A stretch of DNA of 64,000 bases from Prosapia bicincta (GCA_036971475.1 JBAIZL010000001.1:76282271-76346270), one strand, 5' to 3'; shown: positions 34,166-45,244, counted from the first letter of the stretch. A program made the numbers and translations. The notes: generated by a model from the letters alone, not told the origin.

Positions 34166-36748
34166 CTGTTGATTACAACAAAGCGGGCGATGCTGTTTGT
34201 AGAGGTAAACACATCGTATCCGATGAGAAGTTTAAATACAAGTTAACACATAATATAAAATGCATGGTCCGACTAGGGCCTAACAAACAGTATCCGATGA
34301 GCAGATTGACTATGATTATCACATGAGTAGGTTGATTACAAACTAACACATAATATTCATTGCATAGTCTGGCTAAGGGTTATTAAATAGTACCTGGTGC
34401 ATAGCTAGGCTAATGCGTATCACATAGTATCCGATGAATGGCTTGACTAGGGGTAACACACAGTATTCGATGCACAGCCCTACGAAGGGTTAACATATAA
34501 TATCCATTGCATGGCTTGGGTAATATATATAGTTAGCCTACAATATGTGTTATGTATGTAAATCCACATATTATGCTAAGCCGGTTACCCATACACATGG
34601 ATCTATGGTAATGCAAGAGTAACCCATACCCTGACAACAGATACCTAGCCTCACCATAGCCTACAGGGCCTGACAACATACCTGGCCTGACCATAGGCTA
34701 CATAGCTAGACAATAGATACCCAACCCTGAATCAAATACATACCCTGACAACCGATACCCAGGCCTAACAACAGAGCTAGATCAAATGGCTAACGTTTCA
34801 ACTATACAACACTACGCTAAACTTAGCCGACCAACATACACGAAGTTCAAACGAACGACACTGACACCAAGCTCAAATAGGCTACGGCCAGATCAACGTT
34901 TCAGCTAATGGGTTATGGTTAGTGATGGCACTGGCAAAAGCCTTAGGCCTTAGACAATATATAGATAGCTACCAACGCTTACCAAAATATCTCACATATT
35001 GTCTAGGTATGTTGTATCAATTACAGCATACTAACTAAGGTAAAGCTACCTTGGAGGTAGGCCCAAGGTAACGCTACCTTGAGGCCATAGGTAAAGACAC
35101 CGTCGAGTCAGGTCGTAGGTAAAGCCACCTTGGACTTAGGTTAAAACCATCCTGAAGTCAGGCCTTAGGTAAAGCTACCTTGGAGTGGTAAAACAACTAC
35201 CAATCACAATAGTATACAGCCTGTATTAAACCATTATGTATGTTACGCAACAAGCTAGTAAGCAAGGACACCTACATTCTCTCTCTGTATTAATCCAATA
35301 TCTATGTTACCCTACATTAGCCTACAGATTGTGTTTAGCCAATATCCACGTAAACCTATATTAAGTATATACGGGTGTTAACCTACATAGGCATACATAT
35401 TGTGTTAGGTTGAAATACCTGTAAATCTACACACATTCTGTATTAAACCAATATGCATGATACGGTACATAGGCCTACAAGTCAATAAACAGTGTTATTA
35501 CGCTTCATTGCAGGTGTAGATCATACACACAGCTCGACAATGCTTGTTTAAAACCTTTACAGTAATATCGTTACGACCGCGATATCAACATAACCGCAGC
35601 AAATGACGTCAAACAAAATATCGGTCAAGACGGCGTCCGGACAGTCATCTGTATAGGATTAACTTGCCACCTATATTTGCTATCTACAGGACAGTTACAT
35701 ACCAGTGCCTATGATCATGTTCTGACGCTAGTCATTTAACAATTTCTCAATGGGTGTGCATTGAACCATCAAGAGTACAGACATCCGCTACGCTAAGAGT
35801 CTAATGCAGTGTGTTCCTTCAAGCGACTATGTTTACATGTGCTTGCACTTAATGCAAAGGTCAACACAGGATAAGGTAATTAGTAATAGTCATTTGACAA
35901 TAAAACTGTATATTTACAATAACATTATGATCTGAACAATGTACAAAACTAAACATTCAATCTTAAATCTAATTACAATTGCTTTATACACAATTACAAA
36001 AGTTTAGACATATCTAGGTAATTAATACATCAACTATAGACACTAGCTTAGACATATCTCATAAATATTCCAATCACATGGCATAATTTAGGCTAAATAC
36101 AATTCATGTCATAGGTCTAATGCTAAATCTAACAAGAATATAAACTGATTAGGGCAAAACACCGCAAAGTCATAGATAGTATTCTAATTACTTTACAAAA
36201 ACATTTGTGTGTGAAAAAATCAACATTCGTCAGCTATTCATATTGTTTACTCATTCGTGGAATATTTTGTAGCCACAAGTTGGTTAGTCTGAATATTTAT
36301 AGAAAACATAGCAAATCATTGTGCATAATTAATACTTATATATAATCTAGTTGAATATTTATACAATATACAGATAATCAAGGTGCATAATTAATACATA
36401 TATAATCTAGCTTCTGCCTAAAAGACTGTTTATACAATATATAGATAATCATTATGTTTACCTATCCACAAGACAGTAATCAATCTACATATTTAATACC
36501 TATTAATCTAGCATTTGTAAAGTTGAATATTTATACAATACATAGCTAATCATAATGTTTACCTAACCATAAGACAGTAATCAATGTACATATTTAATAC
36601 TTATATATAATCTAGCGTTTGTCAAGTTGAATATTTATACAATACATAGCTAATCATTATGTTTACCCAACCATAAGACAGTAATCATTGTATATATTTA
36701 ATACTTATTAATCTAGCGTCTGTCAAGGTGAATATTTACAGTGCGTGA
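34166..36748. other. 2.6-kb non-coding middle of the Polinton-like element
   Basis: No frame longer than about 70 codons, and none with a domain. Contents: degenerate phrases (gcatagctaggctaatg type) at 34250-34520, ccctgacaacagatacc phrases at 34630-34760, a ~42-bp aaagctaccttgga repeat at 35035-35190, and 100-130-bp units with gttgaatatttatacaatac and gtttacctaaccataagaca at 36270-36740, up to the PolB stop codon. This is where other Polintons usually keep structural genes. Confidence 0.65.
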
Positions 36749-39700
36749 CTATTCGCTCATGCGTAGACGCTTGTAACCGTAGGGCAGCGTGTTGTATCCG
36801 TCGTCCTCGTCCAACTTCCTCTTTGCACCAGTTAACCTGAAGATTTTACTTTCTGACGTGGTGATGACGTCACGATCTTCTGTGCGGCGTATCCTATCGC
36901 TGGTGGTTACGATAGGATCGCTACCCTCCAAAACCATCCTCTTCATCGATTCAAAATTGACCGAGGCTGATGTGCCGAGATTGAGAGTCAGGCCCTTGAC
37001 CTTGCACACGGTCACGTGTTTGTTTTTATTTGTAGACCATACTTTGTAGGCGTAGACCTTAGGACCTCCAGAGACGAATTCTGTAATGTAGGAACCAGGG
37101 CCGTATTCCGAGAGCTCGTCAGTCATCTGGCCTAAATAATCTCCAGTCACCACTCTTGGCAATCCCTCCCTATGAAGGTATACCACACTGTCTGTATCCT
37201 TGTAGATAAGTTGAGGGCCAAGAGCGTCCATATATTCGTAAAGCTTTAGCCGGGCGTGAGCTGTGGTGTAGACGGCCAGCACAACGTTGACGGTGGGCAG
37301 TATCTCGCAAACGTCATCCGCAAACTGCCAATTCACAACCAACACGTCTTCGTTTACTTCCTGAATGTGGTTGACGTCAATGGAGGGGCTCTGCAGCATT
37401 CTAAACAGTTCCTGAGGCTGCCTGATAATCGACGTTTTAGTCTGGTTCTCTCTCTGTCCAAATTTTCCCCAAAACGAGTTCAACATTAGTTTGGCCAGTG
37501 AGCGGGATCCTTCATTTTTGACAATCTTTGTTTGGTCCAAACGGACACCCTCGTTGGTGAAATAATCCTCCACATACTTTGCCCTGTCTTCTTCAGTTTT
37601 ACACCAGCCGGGGTAGCCTGACGCTTCCTGTTTCATCTTTAGAAATTTATTAATAAAATCCTTAAACAGGCCGTCGTTCCCTGATGCCATCTCGTACTGC
37701 CACATCTCGTGCATTTCCACAACAACATAGCCCTTCTCTACCGCCTTGCGTATCTCGTCCATGGTCCATGTGCCCGTCAGAGCCCGCTCGTCCACCGTAT
37801 GGTCGCATTCGCCAGGATTGAGAGTTTCGCCGCATGTCCGACATAGTACAAACATCAGCTTGTTATTCATCTTTAGCGGCAATACGGGGTGGTAGAGCGA
37901 TGTAGGCGGCAGAATTGTGCACTTGAGCAACCCTTCGGCGCTCATCCCCAGTTTCCTGCATTCGTCGTTGCCAACGGCCAGCTTTGGATGTCCAATCGGG
38001 TATTTTCCATACTTGCATACCCACGGGTAGAGGGAACACACGTCGGCGTACTGGATGGTTTCATCCTCTTTAGCGGCGCAGTAGGTCTTTATATTTCCCG
38101 TCCTGCCGCCGAAGAATGCGTGGCGGGGGTTGAGAGGCGCTGCGTTGAGGACGGGATGATTGTCGAGGTAATCCATGGACTTGTCGTCCTTCTTCTGCTG
38201 CCTAAATACACACTCCCACATCTCGACGACCTGGTAGCCGGCCTGTGCGATTTTAGCGTTCTTGGCTTTTGTCCTTTCGAGGCGTGCGTTGTGCGTGTCC
38301 GCCGGATCGTCCTCCAGGGCAGCGTCACGTCCGTTGGGGAAGCACTTGGGGCAGCCGTGGAACCAGCATCCTTGGAACTCGTACACGGTGTTTGTCTCTG
38401 TGCACAGCCCGTCGACCTTTAGCCCGTCGACCTTCATCTCTCGGCCGTTACCTGCATGACTTATTCGCAGGTTGCCCTCTGTTTCGAGCCACAGCAACCA
38501 TTGCAGAGCGATAAACGATTGTTTATCGGCCAGGCGGTAGCCAGCCTTTGGTAGTATGGCTATGGTGTTTGGTTTCAGAAAGTTCCTTCTAAACGCCAGG
38601 TTACACGCGCTGGCGATGGTTACGGCCTCCAGAAACGGATCGACATTGCACTCTTGTAGGAAACAGGCCCTGAATTTCAGGCACGCCTGTGCCAGGATCT
38701 CCACGTCCGATAGGCAGTACTCGAATATCTCCTTTTGAAAGTCAAAGACGTACTCGTTGCGCACCTGCTCTTCGTACCATCGTGAAAACTCTTCGTGATT
38801 CTTGTCAAACATGGAGTCGGGGCAGTAGTACTCTTTGGCAGGCATGGGGCCTACATACGTTTGGTTTGCCAGGGTGTTGAACAGGTGCGGAAAATATCCC
38901 TTCTTCTTTTCCGGAGGCAGATCGAAGGCTTTAGGCAGTTTTGATAGAGCCATAGGCATGTAGTTGAGAGAGTCAATGAACTTTGTGTTATCAATCTCCA
39001 TCAGAATCACTTTTGTCCCGCGCATAATCAGTTCGGGTGTAAACTGTGTCTCTTCTATCACGTACTTTAGGATAAACTGGAAGTCAAAGGCCTGGCCGTT
39101 GTGAGCGATTACAATCACCTTCTTGTACGCCTTTCGCACTTCCATTAGGTACGCCATGAACCCGTTGATGGGATCCTCTCTGAAGACTCTGGTTCTATCC
39201 GTGCACTGTTGGCAGGCGCCTCCTCCGTTCATACACATCCAACAGTATTGCTGGGATACACACAGGTTGACTCGATGCACACGAGCGTCGTTAATAACTT
39301 CGTCCTGTCGAGTTTCAAGATCAAAGAAGACAAACAGAAAGTTGGTTGATAACGGGCGACGTGTATCAATTCTCATGTAGCACAGATGGCCTGCAGGCTT
39401 GTAATCCTTACACACTTTACAATAGTTCTCGCCGCAAACGTGTGGGGCTTTTCTTAGCCTTGTTAGAATGTATCTATTACAGTCTGGGCACTTTCTTATA
39501 GCCCGGCATACGCTCTTCATGTGCGCCTTAAAACAGGCTCTATTTTGAAATTGTCTATTGCAGTCGCCACACGGGATGCCGTCGTCTTCAAGCACACACG
39601 GCGGGGTCCTCTTGCAAGAGTTGCATTGGGCTGAGCATCTATGGTGCAGGCGATCAGTGTATGGAACATGACACAATTCGCAATAGTAACTACAGGCGAA

Positions 39701-40495
39701 CGCACCTGTCAGGCTTGTAACAACATTATAGTGGTTGGCGTGATATAACAAGTTTAACTTATGCTTGGGGTTCTGAACGTCGCCTTCAAAGTAGATATCA
39801 CGACCTTTGCTGCCGTAATTGTAGACGGTGATTTTATAATTGGCGAGTAAATCTTGAAACTGTTGCAGCTCTCTAATGCCTGCACCACCTTCTCCTATCT
39901 GCACCCCTGCGTCAGTCATTAGCCGTTTTGCTCTGTTGGTTTGACGTTTGCACCTGTCCCTACACACAAGCTTGTACTCTGGGTCTCTTGACGCATGCGC
40001 TATAGCTACAACCAGAGCACGGGGTAAACAGAGGTTGTCTGTGTTTTTAATCGTAACAATCCCTTTCCTACAGTGCGATTCTTCTACGAAGTTATTATAC
40101 ATTCCGGGTCTTGCACGCCCACGCCCTACAGGTACTTTGACCCTGGTACAGGTCACTCTGAAGGTGTCGTCGGCTTTAAATGTATTTGCGTTACTCTGGA
40201 TTATTGAGCCTAGGATGTTAAACAGGGCGTCCACAGTTGTCGCAGAGGCAGCTCTAAATGCAATATAACCAGGGGCGTGGTTTCGGAGATTTAGGCTCTG
40301 CATGGTAAAGCCCAATTGCATGTCTTCGGTAGCGTTGTTCTTCATAGTCTCTAGGATTTCCTCTAGTCCTCGTCTGACCCACATCAACTCGTTTTCCGTG
40401 GCTGGTACGGGGTTAAAGTTGAATGTCACTCTAGTACCGTTCAAACGGAATTTCCTTACATATGTCTGTTCTGTTGATACAACACGTACGGCCAT
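36749..40495 (-). CDS. polB: Protein-primed-type family B DNA polymerase with OTU-like and Vsr-like domains
   Basis: The first ATG is at 40495 (context aaaATGG); the frame upstream lacks an ATG. 1248 aa, intact. Order: an N-terminal region of ~140 aa; an OTU-like cysteine protease (NTDNLCLPRA, Cys156; NHYNVV, His255); a Cys/His-rich zinc region (270-375); the 3'-5' exonuclease with FDLET (D392, E394), HNGQAFD (466-471) and YCLSD (593-597); an endonuclease-like insert with YEFQGCWFHGCPKC (705-718), as in Vsr-type nucleases; then polymerase motifs A (YADVCSLYP, D818), B (KLMLNSFWGKFG, 1002-1013), C (YKDTDS, 1098-1103) and KVKG (1165-1168). All catalytic residues are present. Polinton PolBs replicate the element by protein priming. 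OTU domains cleave ubiquitin in other proteins or process polyproteins. Confidence 0.95.
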   Translation of the reverse strand: MAVRVVSTEQTYVRKFRLNGTRVTFNFNPVPATENELMWVRRGLEEILETMKNNATEDMQLGFTMQSLNLRNHAPGYIAFRAASATTVDALFNILGSIIQSNANTFKADDTFRVTCTRVKVPVGRGRARPGMYNNFVEESHCRKGIVTIKNTDNLCLPRALVVAIAHASRDPEYKLVCRDRCKRQTNRAKRLMTDAGVQIGEGGAGIRELQQFQDLLANYKITVYNYGSKGRDIYFEGDVQNPKHKLNLLYHANHYNVVTSLTGAFACSYYCELCHVPYTDRLHHRCSAQCNSCKRTPPCVLEDDGIPCGDCNRQFQNRACFKAHMKSVCRAIRKCPDCNRYILTRLRKAPHVCGENYCKVCKDYKPAGHLCYMRIDTRRPLSTNFLFVFFDLETRQDEVINDARVHRVNLCVSQQYCWMCMNGGGACQQCTDRTRVFREDPINGFMAYLMEVRKAYKKVIVIAHNGQAFDFQFILKYVIEETQFTPELIMRGTKVILMEIDNTKFIDSLNYMPMALSKLPKAFDLPPEKKKGYFPHLFNTLANQTYVGPMPAKEYYCPDSMFDKNHEEFSRWYEEQVRNEYVFDFQKEIFEYCLSDVEILAQACLKFRACFLQECNVDPFLEAVTIASACNLAFRRNFLKPNTIAILPKAGYRLADKQSFIALQWLLWLETEGNLRISHAGNGREMKVDGLKVDGLCTETNTVYEFQGCWFHGCPKCFPNGRDAALEDDPADTHNARLERTKAKNAKIAQAGYQVVEMWECVFRQQKKDDKSMDYLDNHPVLNAAPLNPRHAFFGGRTGNIKTYCAAKEDETIQYADVCSLYPWVCKYGKYPIGHPKLAVGNDECRKLGMSAEGLLKCTILPPTSLYHPVLPLKMNNKLMFVLCRTCGETLNPGECDHTVDERALTGTWTMDEIRKAVEKGYVVVEMHEMWQYEMASGNDGLFKDFINKFLKMKQEASGYPGWCKTEEDRAKYVEDYFTNEGVRLDQTKIVKNEGSRSLAKLMLNSFWGKFGQRENQTKTSIIRQPQELFRMLQSPSIDVNHIQEVNEDVLVVNWQFADDVCEILPTVNVVLAVYTTAHARLKLYEYMDALGPQLIYKDTDSVVYLHREGLPRVVTGDYLGQMTDELSEYGPGSYITEFVSGGPKVYAYKVWSTNKNKHVTVCKVKGLTLNLGTSASVNFESMKRMVLEGSDPIVTTSDRIRRTEDRDVITTSESKIFRLTGAKRKLDEDDGYNTLPYGYKRLRMSE

Positions 40496-40499
40496 TTTA

Positions 40500-40893
40500 C
40501 AGATACAATTCACTATAATAGATCTTAAATTAACACAGGTATATTCAAATTGATTCTATGTGAAATAGTTTTGAGAAAATAACTAGAATAAGATTACTAA
40601 GATTGACAATGGTATATGTTGAACAATTTAAAATTAAATCTAGTTGTTTGCTAATACTCGTATTTGCTAGATGTTTATTAAAATATTGTGATTAATTTGT
40701 TTTCATAAATATTCAGATCAACAATGATATTAGATTATACGAGTTATTCGACTCACAAGTCGCAATGAATAGCGATTGCTTTAATATAGGCTACAGATTT
40801 CCCACTAGAACAAGTAAAATCAAGATAGCTTACCAGAATGTTTCTTCTTCCAAAGCTGTATAGCAAATATTGTTTTTTGCGATGAGATTTATA
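40500..40893 (-). promoter_or_regulatory. Putative PolB promoter, leader exon and 5'-UTR intron
   Basis: On the minus strand TATAAAT (40893-40887) precedes a probable leader of ~30 nt ending at donor ctg|gtaagc (GT at 40833-40832). Candidate acceptors just before the ATG are ttaatttaag (AG 40525-40524) and tattatag (AG 40514-40513), giving an intron of about 310-320 nt. The design mirrors the small-gene cluster: TATA, short leader, donor. Confidence 0.45.
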
Positions 40894-40963
40894 CTTCATA
40901 GACGCCTGCCCCTCCATACCAAATGGAATCTCCCGCCGAGATTAATAGAGATCGGTCCATCTC

Positions 40964-41007
40964 GAATGGACTCGTCCACCCCTCTCGGATGGACTCTTCC
41001 ACAGCTA
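40964..41007 (-). promoter_or_regulatory. Shared upstream element (copy at PolB)
   Basis: The minus strand reads agctgtggaagagtccat, then gagagg and gtggacgagtccatt, closely matching the tandem elements at 33971-34010 and 34085-34124, which are on the plus strand. The direct repeat GAGTCCA occurs twice in each copy. Its place about 75-110 bases above the TATA box suggests a transcription-factor or replication-protein site. Confidence 0.5.
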
Positions 41008-41094
41008 TTTGTTTACTTTTTACTAGCACGCGTAATAAATCGATACGTTTGTTGACACAATTACAATAGCCTTGCTTCACAACACAGCTGTGCC

Positions 41095-42708
41095 GGTTAT
41101 AGACCTGCGGTCACCGGTTGTCATTGCGGTTTTAAGATATTGCGTTATCGCTGTCTGTACACGTCTGGCACACGCTCAGGCGTCTTCCTACATAGGGCTT
41201 TGTGGGATTGTTTATTATTTTGTAGCATAGACAAAATTTGAGTTCACCAATGATAACCGGTGAGTTGTTATTCTCATGTCATTATTTCATACACTGATAG
41301 CATTTATAGTTTAGGTTTTTCACCTCTAAAGGTGTATTATACTAGATATCTCTGTAGTGTCACTGTGTTCTATTTTTAGATGTTTTGTTTTTAAAGCGCT
41401 GACCCGTCAGGGTCCGAGTGAGCGGTCTACGAGGCTTTTAACTTGTATCCCTCATTACCCCGGGTTCTACCGTTCATTTTAGGGTGGGCCCTGGGATAAT
41501 TCGAGCGTTGATATTTCATATATATTAATCAATTATATCTCGCGATATCACCCACGTTGGTAGCCACCTCAGGGGCAGATCCTGAGACTGTCCGTGGGGT
41601 TGTTACGTCATAGGCTTGCCTGATTAGGTTTTTTCCTACCTCTAGACGTAGCCACCCCCGGTTCCATGCTCATGGTCTTTCAGAGCCGTCTTTATTCATT
41701 CAATCCTTCCTTCATGGACCTACACGCTTTTGATATTACCCTAGGGGTTGGTTGGGTGGGATCCATTTTTACCTGCCTAGATTATCCATTAACCAACTCT
41801 AGACGTAGTCAATTAGGCCCCTGGTCCTTGCTCAAGGTCATTCAAGGCTGCCTTCGTCCATGACAACCCCCCGGGGATGGTCCTGAACGTAGCTAATGTT
41901 GCCCTTGTAATTAGTAGTATGTTAGGTTAGATACAATTTGGCTAGCGAGGTTTTCCAATAACTACATCTAGACGTAGTCACATACACCCTACAGTCTATG
42001 ATCAACACCATGGGGTGGTCCTGAACGTACCTAAGATCGCCCTTGTAATTAGGAGTATGTTGGGTTAGATACAATTTGGCTAGCTTAGGTTAGTTATTTG
42101 GAATTAGTTTTTTCCATTTAACACCCCTCTAGGCTTGGTCAATACCGCCCTTAGGGTTGGGTGAGGGTAGGCGTCAAGCCTCTGCATCACCCGAAACTAC
42201 CCCTATAGTCCTAGGTTACGCACCATATCGGACAACGCACATGTTCCAAAATTTTATCGAAATTCGCCCCACCCCCAATCTACCCCCGGAGCATCCGCCG
42301 GGGAAGGTCCTGAACGTAGCCAGGGTCACCCCCTACACTTCGGTTGGGTTAGGTTTGATACAATTTGGCTAGCTTAGGTTAGTGGCTTGAAGTTAAATTT
42401 TTTCGAAAAACCACCCCCTACCCCTCTAGACGTGGTCGAAACCACCCCCAAAGCTACGGTCAGGGTCAGGACGTCCGCCCGCATCATCCGAAACTACCCC
42501 TGTAGTCCTAGGTTACGTAGCGGACGATTTTGTTTTTTTTTTTCGAAAAAACTACCCCCTACCCCCCTGAACGTGGTCAAAACCACCCCCGGGTCTGGGG
42601 TCAGGGTCGGGATGACCTTGGGCATCATCCAAAACTACCCCTATAGTCCTAGGTTACGTAGCGGCCGAGTTAGGGGTGGGTCCGCGCCAAACTACCACAA
42701 TTCCTACT
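41095..42708 (-). repeat. Right terminal inverted repeat of the Polinton-like element
   Basis: The outermost part is the reverse complement of the left terminus almost base for base. Similarity continues inwards, with gaps and extra subrepeats, to about 41095, where cggtcaccggttgtcattgc matches the left arm near 31180. It is about 480 bp longer than the left arm because of internal repeat copy-number and diverged inserts. Plus-strand frames of 65-108 codons here are shadows of the repeat. Confidence 0.85.
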
Positions 42709-42714
42709 ATTAAG
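42709..42714 (+). repeat. 6-bp target-site duplication, right copy (attaag)
   Basis: Exact copy of 30053-30058, directly after the terminal CT of the right TIR. Confidence 0.9.
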
Positions 42715-42806
42715 CATCTTTTAAACTTTAGAAATTCCTTAAAAAGTCATAGTTAATTGAAATATAAACATTTGTTGATTCCATCTTCGCGTGAGCTACT
42801 AGTAAT

Positions 42807-43020
42807 CACTTACAACTTTTTTAAAAAATGTTTTAACTTGCCTATAGTAGCACTTACTTTTTTTGTTGAGGACGGCCGTTTCGGGAGATGTGTCCCTTTG
42901 TCAAGGCCGTAACGGTCTGAGTTGACAAAGGGACACATCTCCCGAAACGGCCGTCCTCAACAAAAAAAAGGAAGTGCTACTATAGGCAAGTTAAAACATA
43001 TTTTAAAAAAGTTGTAAGTG
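42807..43020. repeat. Near-perfect 97-bp-arm foldback beside the Polinton-like element
   Basis: The left arm (42807-42904) and right arm (42922-43020) are reverse complements with very few mismatches and a 17-base spacer. Each arm contains gaaacggccgtc on one strand, i.e. GAAA, a palindrome (ACGGCCGT) and GUC, the same order as the 3' half of the hammerhead-like motifs elsewhere, but no CTGATGA core. It lies 93 bases outside the Polinton target duplication. Confidence 0.8.
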
Positions 43021-43303
43021 AAATATAAAATTTATCAAACCAAGTGCAGTAACTTATACACGCCCTTAGATAGCTAAAGAAAGTAAATTTAGAATTGTTA
43101 AAAAAAATTAATAGTCAAATAAGAGTCTTGATGCCTATCGACAAATATTAGAGTTAGTAAAACGAATTATATGAACTACCTGTAAATGCAATATTGATCT
43201 CAGGATAAAATAAATCTGTAATTATAAAAGCAAGTAGCTGGATTATTAATTTAATTTCCTAAGAGTCAAAATATCCTGTAGAGAAGCATTAAGTGAAGGT
43301 ACG

Positions 43304-44190
<887 letters not shown>

Positions 44191-44271
44191 CTATTCTTTG
44201 AGCTTAGCTTGTGAGGTTATGTTAAAACAAATAAAAGACATACACAAGACTCATAAATTATTCATTTATTG

Positions 44272-44311
44272 ACTCATACGCGTTTCAGTGACAAAGCCAT
44301 CATCAGTGAGC
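44272..44311 (-). ncRNA. Hammerhead-like ribozyme, left terminal repeat of PLE remnant
   Basis: Minus strand: stem I GCUCA/UGAGU (4 Watson-Crick pairs plus one G-U), core CTGATGA, stem II UGGC/GUCA with CU left unpaired before GAAA, palindromic stem III ACGCGU, cleavage triplet GUA. It is the best-preserved member of this subfamily. Confidence 0.65.
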
Positions 44312-45010
44312 TACTACAAACTCTAACTTACAACTCCTACCCATAACTACGATGGCGTTACTTTTATCCCATTTTAAATAAAATAGATTTTTCTTCCTTA
44401 AACTCTGAATAATTTCATAGTAAATATTATTATTTTTCGAACTCATTTTCTGAGATGTAATGTGGTTTACCAACTTTTTTTTAATATCAGTCCTAACAAT
44501 ATTTTTTATTTCCTGATTTTAGAATTTTAAGGCTGTTTTATCGTCGATTAATAAATTTACTTTATCTTTACGTCGATCTTCGATTCCAAATTTCAAACCC
44601 TTTTTTAACAATCCCATTTCTCTTTAAGAATTCTTCACTACTCCAATTATAAACCAAATCTTGTTTGGGGAAATCTTACCAAAAATATCCGTTACTATTA
44701 TTTGAAATTTTAGTACATAGCTGTTGTAATTTCTTATTTAATCGATTTATCTTCAAATCATGTTTGTTTTTTATTACTGCTAACATTTTTTCATATTTCA
44801 TATTAAAATCGTTTATCGTATACCCACTTACATTATATACAATTTTAAGGGGGAGTTCAGATGCTTGAAATTACAAATTTGTTTGCTTAGAACACAATGA
44901 TTTAATTTCTAAATTCATCCCATACTTTATAGATGCATTTTCCACTTGTCTTGTTGAAAACTTACTTGTGGGGATGTTCACTTTTGTAAGTTAGAGTTTG
45001 TAGTAGCAAC

Positions 45011-45053
45011 ACTCACTGATAATGATGACTTTATCACGGAAACGCGTATTAGT
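45011..45053 (+). ncRNA. Degenerate hammerhead-like motif, right terminal repeat of PLE remnant
   Basis: Plus strand: core reads CTGATAA (a change at the invariant G), GAAA and ACGCGU are kept, and stem I ACUCA/UUAGU has one mismatch. Likely inactive. Confidence 0.45.
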
Positions 45054-45244
45054 CAATAAATGATTAATTTGTGAACCTTGTGTATGTCTTTTATTTGTTT
45101 TAACTTAAATTAATATTTACATATCTTTTTTACGATTGAATTCTTTCGACTTAAGGTGAACGCTATTAGCCAATGGATATCAAAGATACCAACAAAAATA
45201 TCATTTAATCTCCACATTTTACGGTCTTTGGGTTATGTGAGGGA

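Larger units (their letters stand above)
30059..42708 (-). mobile_element. Polinton/Maverick-like DNA transposon, 12,650 bp, PolB-bearing, no capsid or integrase gene
   Basis: Direct evidence: near-identical terminal inverted repeats (AG...CT), a 6-bp target duplication, and an intact family-B DNA polymerase. Every supported gene is on the minus strand, in two units: PolB (40495-36749), and a cluster of OB-like, SOCS-box-like and RING proteins (33869-31675). Canonical Polintons are 15-20 kb and also encode a retroviral-type integrase, a packaging ATPase, a cysteine protease and major/minor capsid proteins; I find none of these here. The element could depend on enzymes supplied in trans, or belong to a reduced lineage. 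Intact PolB and nearly identical outer TIRs suggest recent mobility. Confidence 0.9.
44195..45105 (-). pseudogene. Penelope-like element remnant (N-terminal coding part) with inverted terminal repeats
   Basis: Terminal segments of ~110-135 bp at 44195-44330 and 44985-45105 are inverted copies, each with acgcgt, gaaac and tgatga-type hammerhead motifs. Between them the minus-strand translation has frameshifted pieces that look like the N-terminal region of PLE proteins: NKHDLKINRLNKKLQQLC, DLVYNWSSEEFL, KKGLKFGIEDRRKDKV. The RT and endonuclease domains are absent. Confidence 0.55.

Noticed and set aside
34114..34326. 70-codon plus frame next to the shared upstream element
   Set aside because: It begins at GTG, overlaps the duplicated 114-bp element and has no recognisable feature.
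37889..38422. 177-codon plus frame opposite PolB
   Set aside because: Antisense shadow of the polymerase gene.
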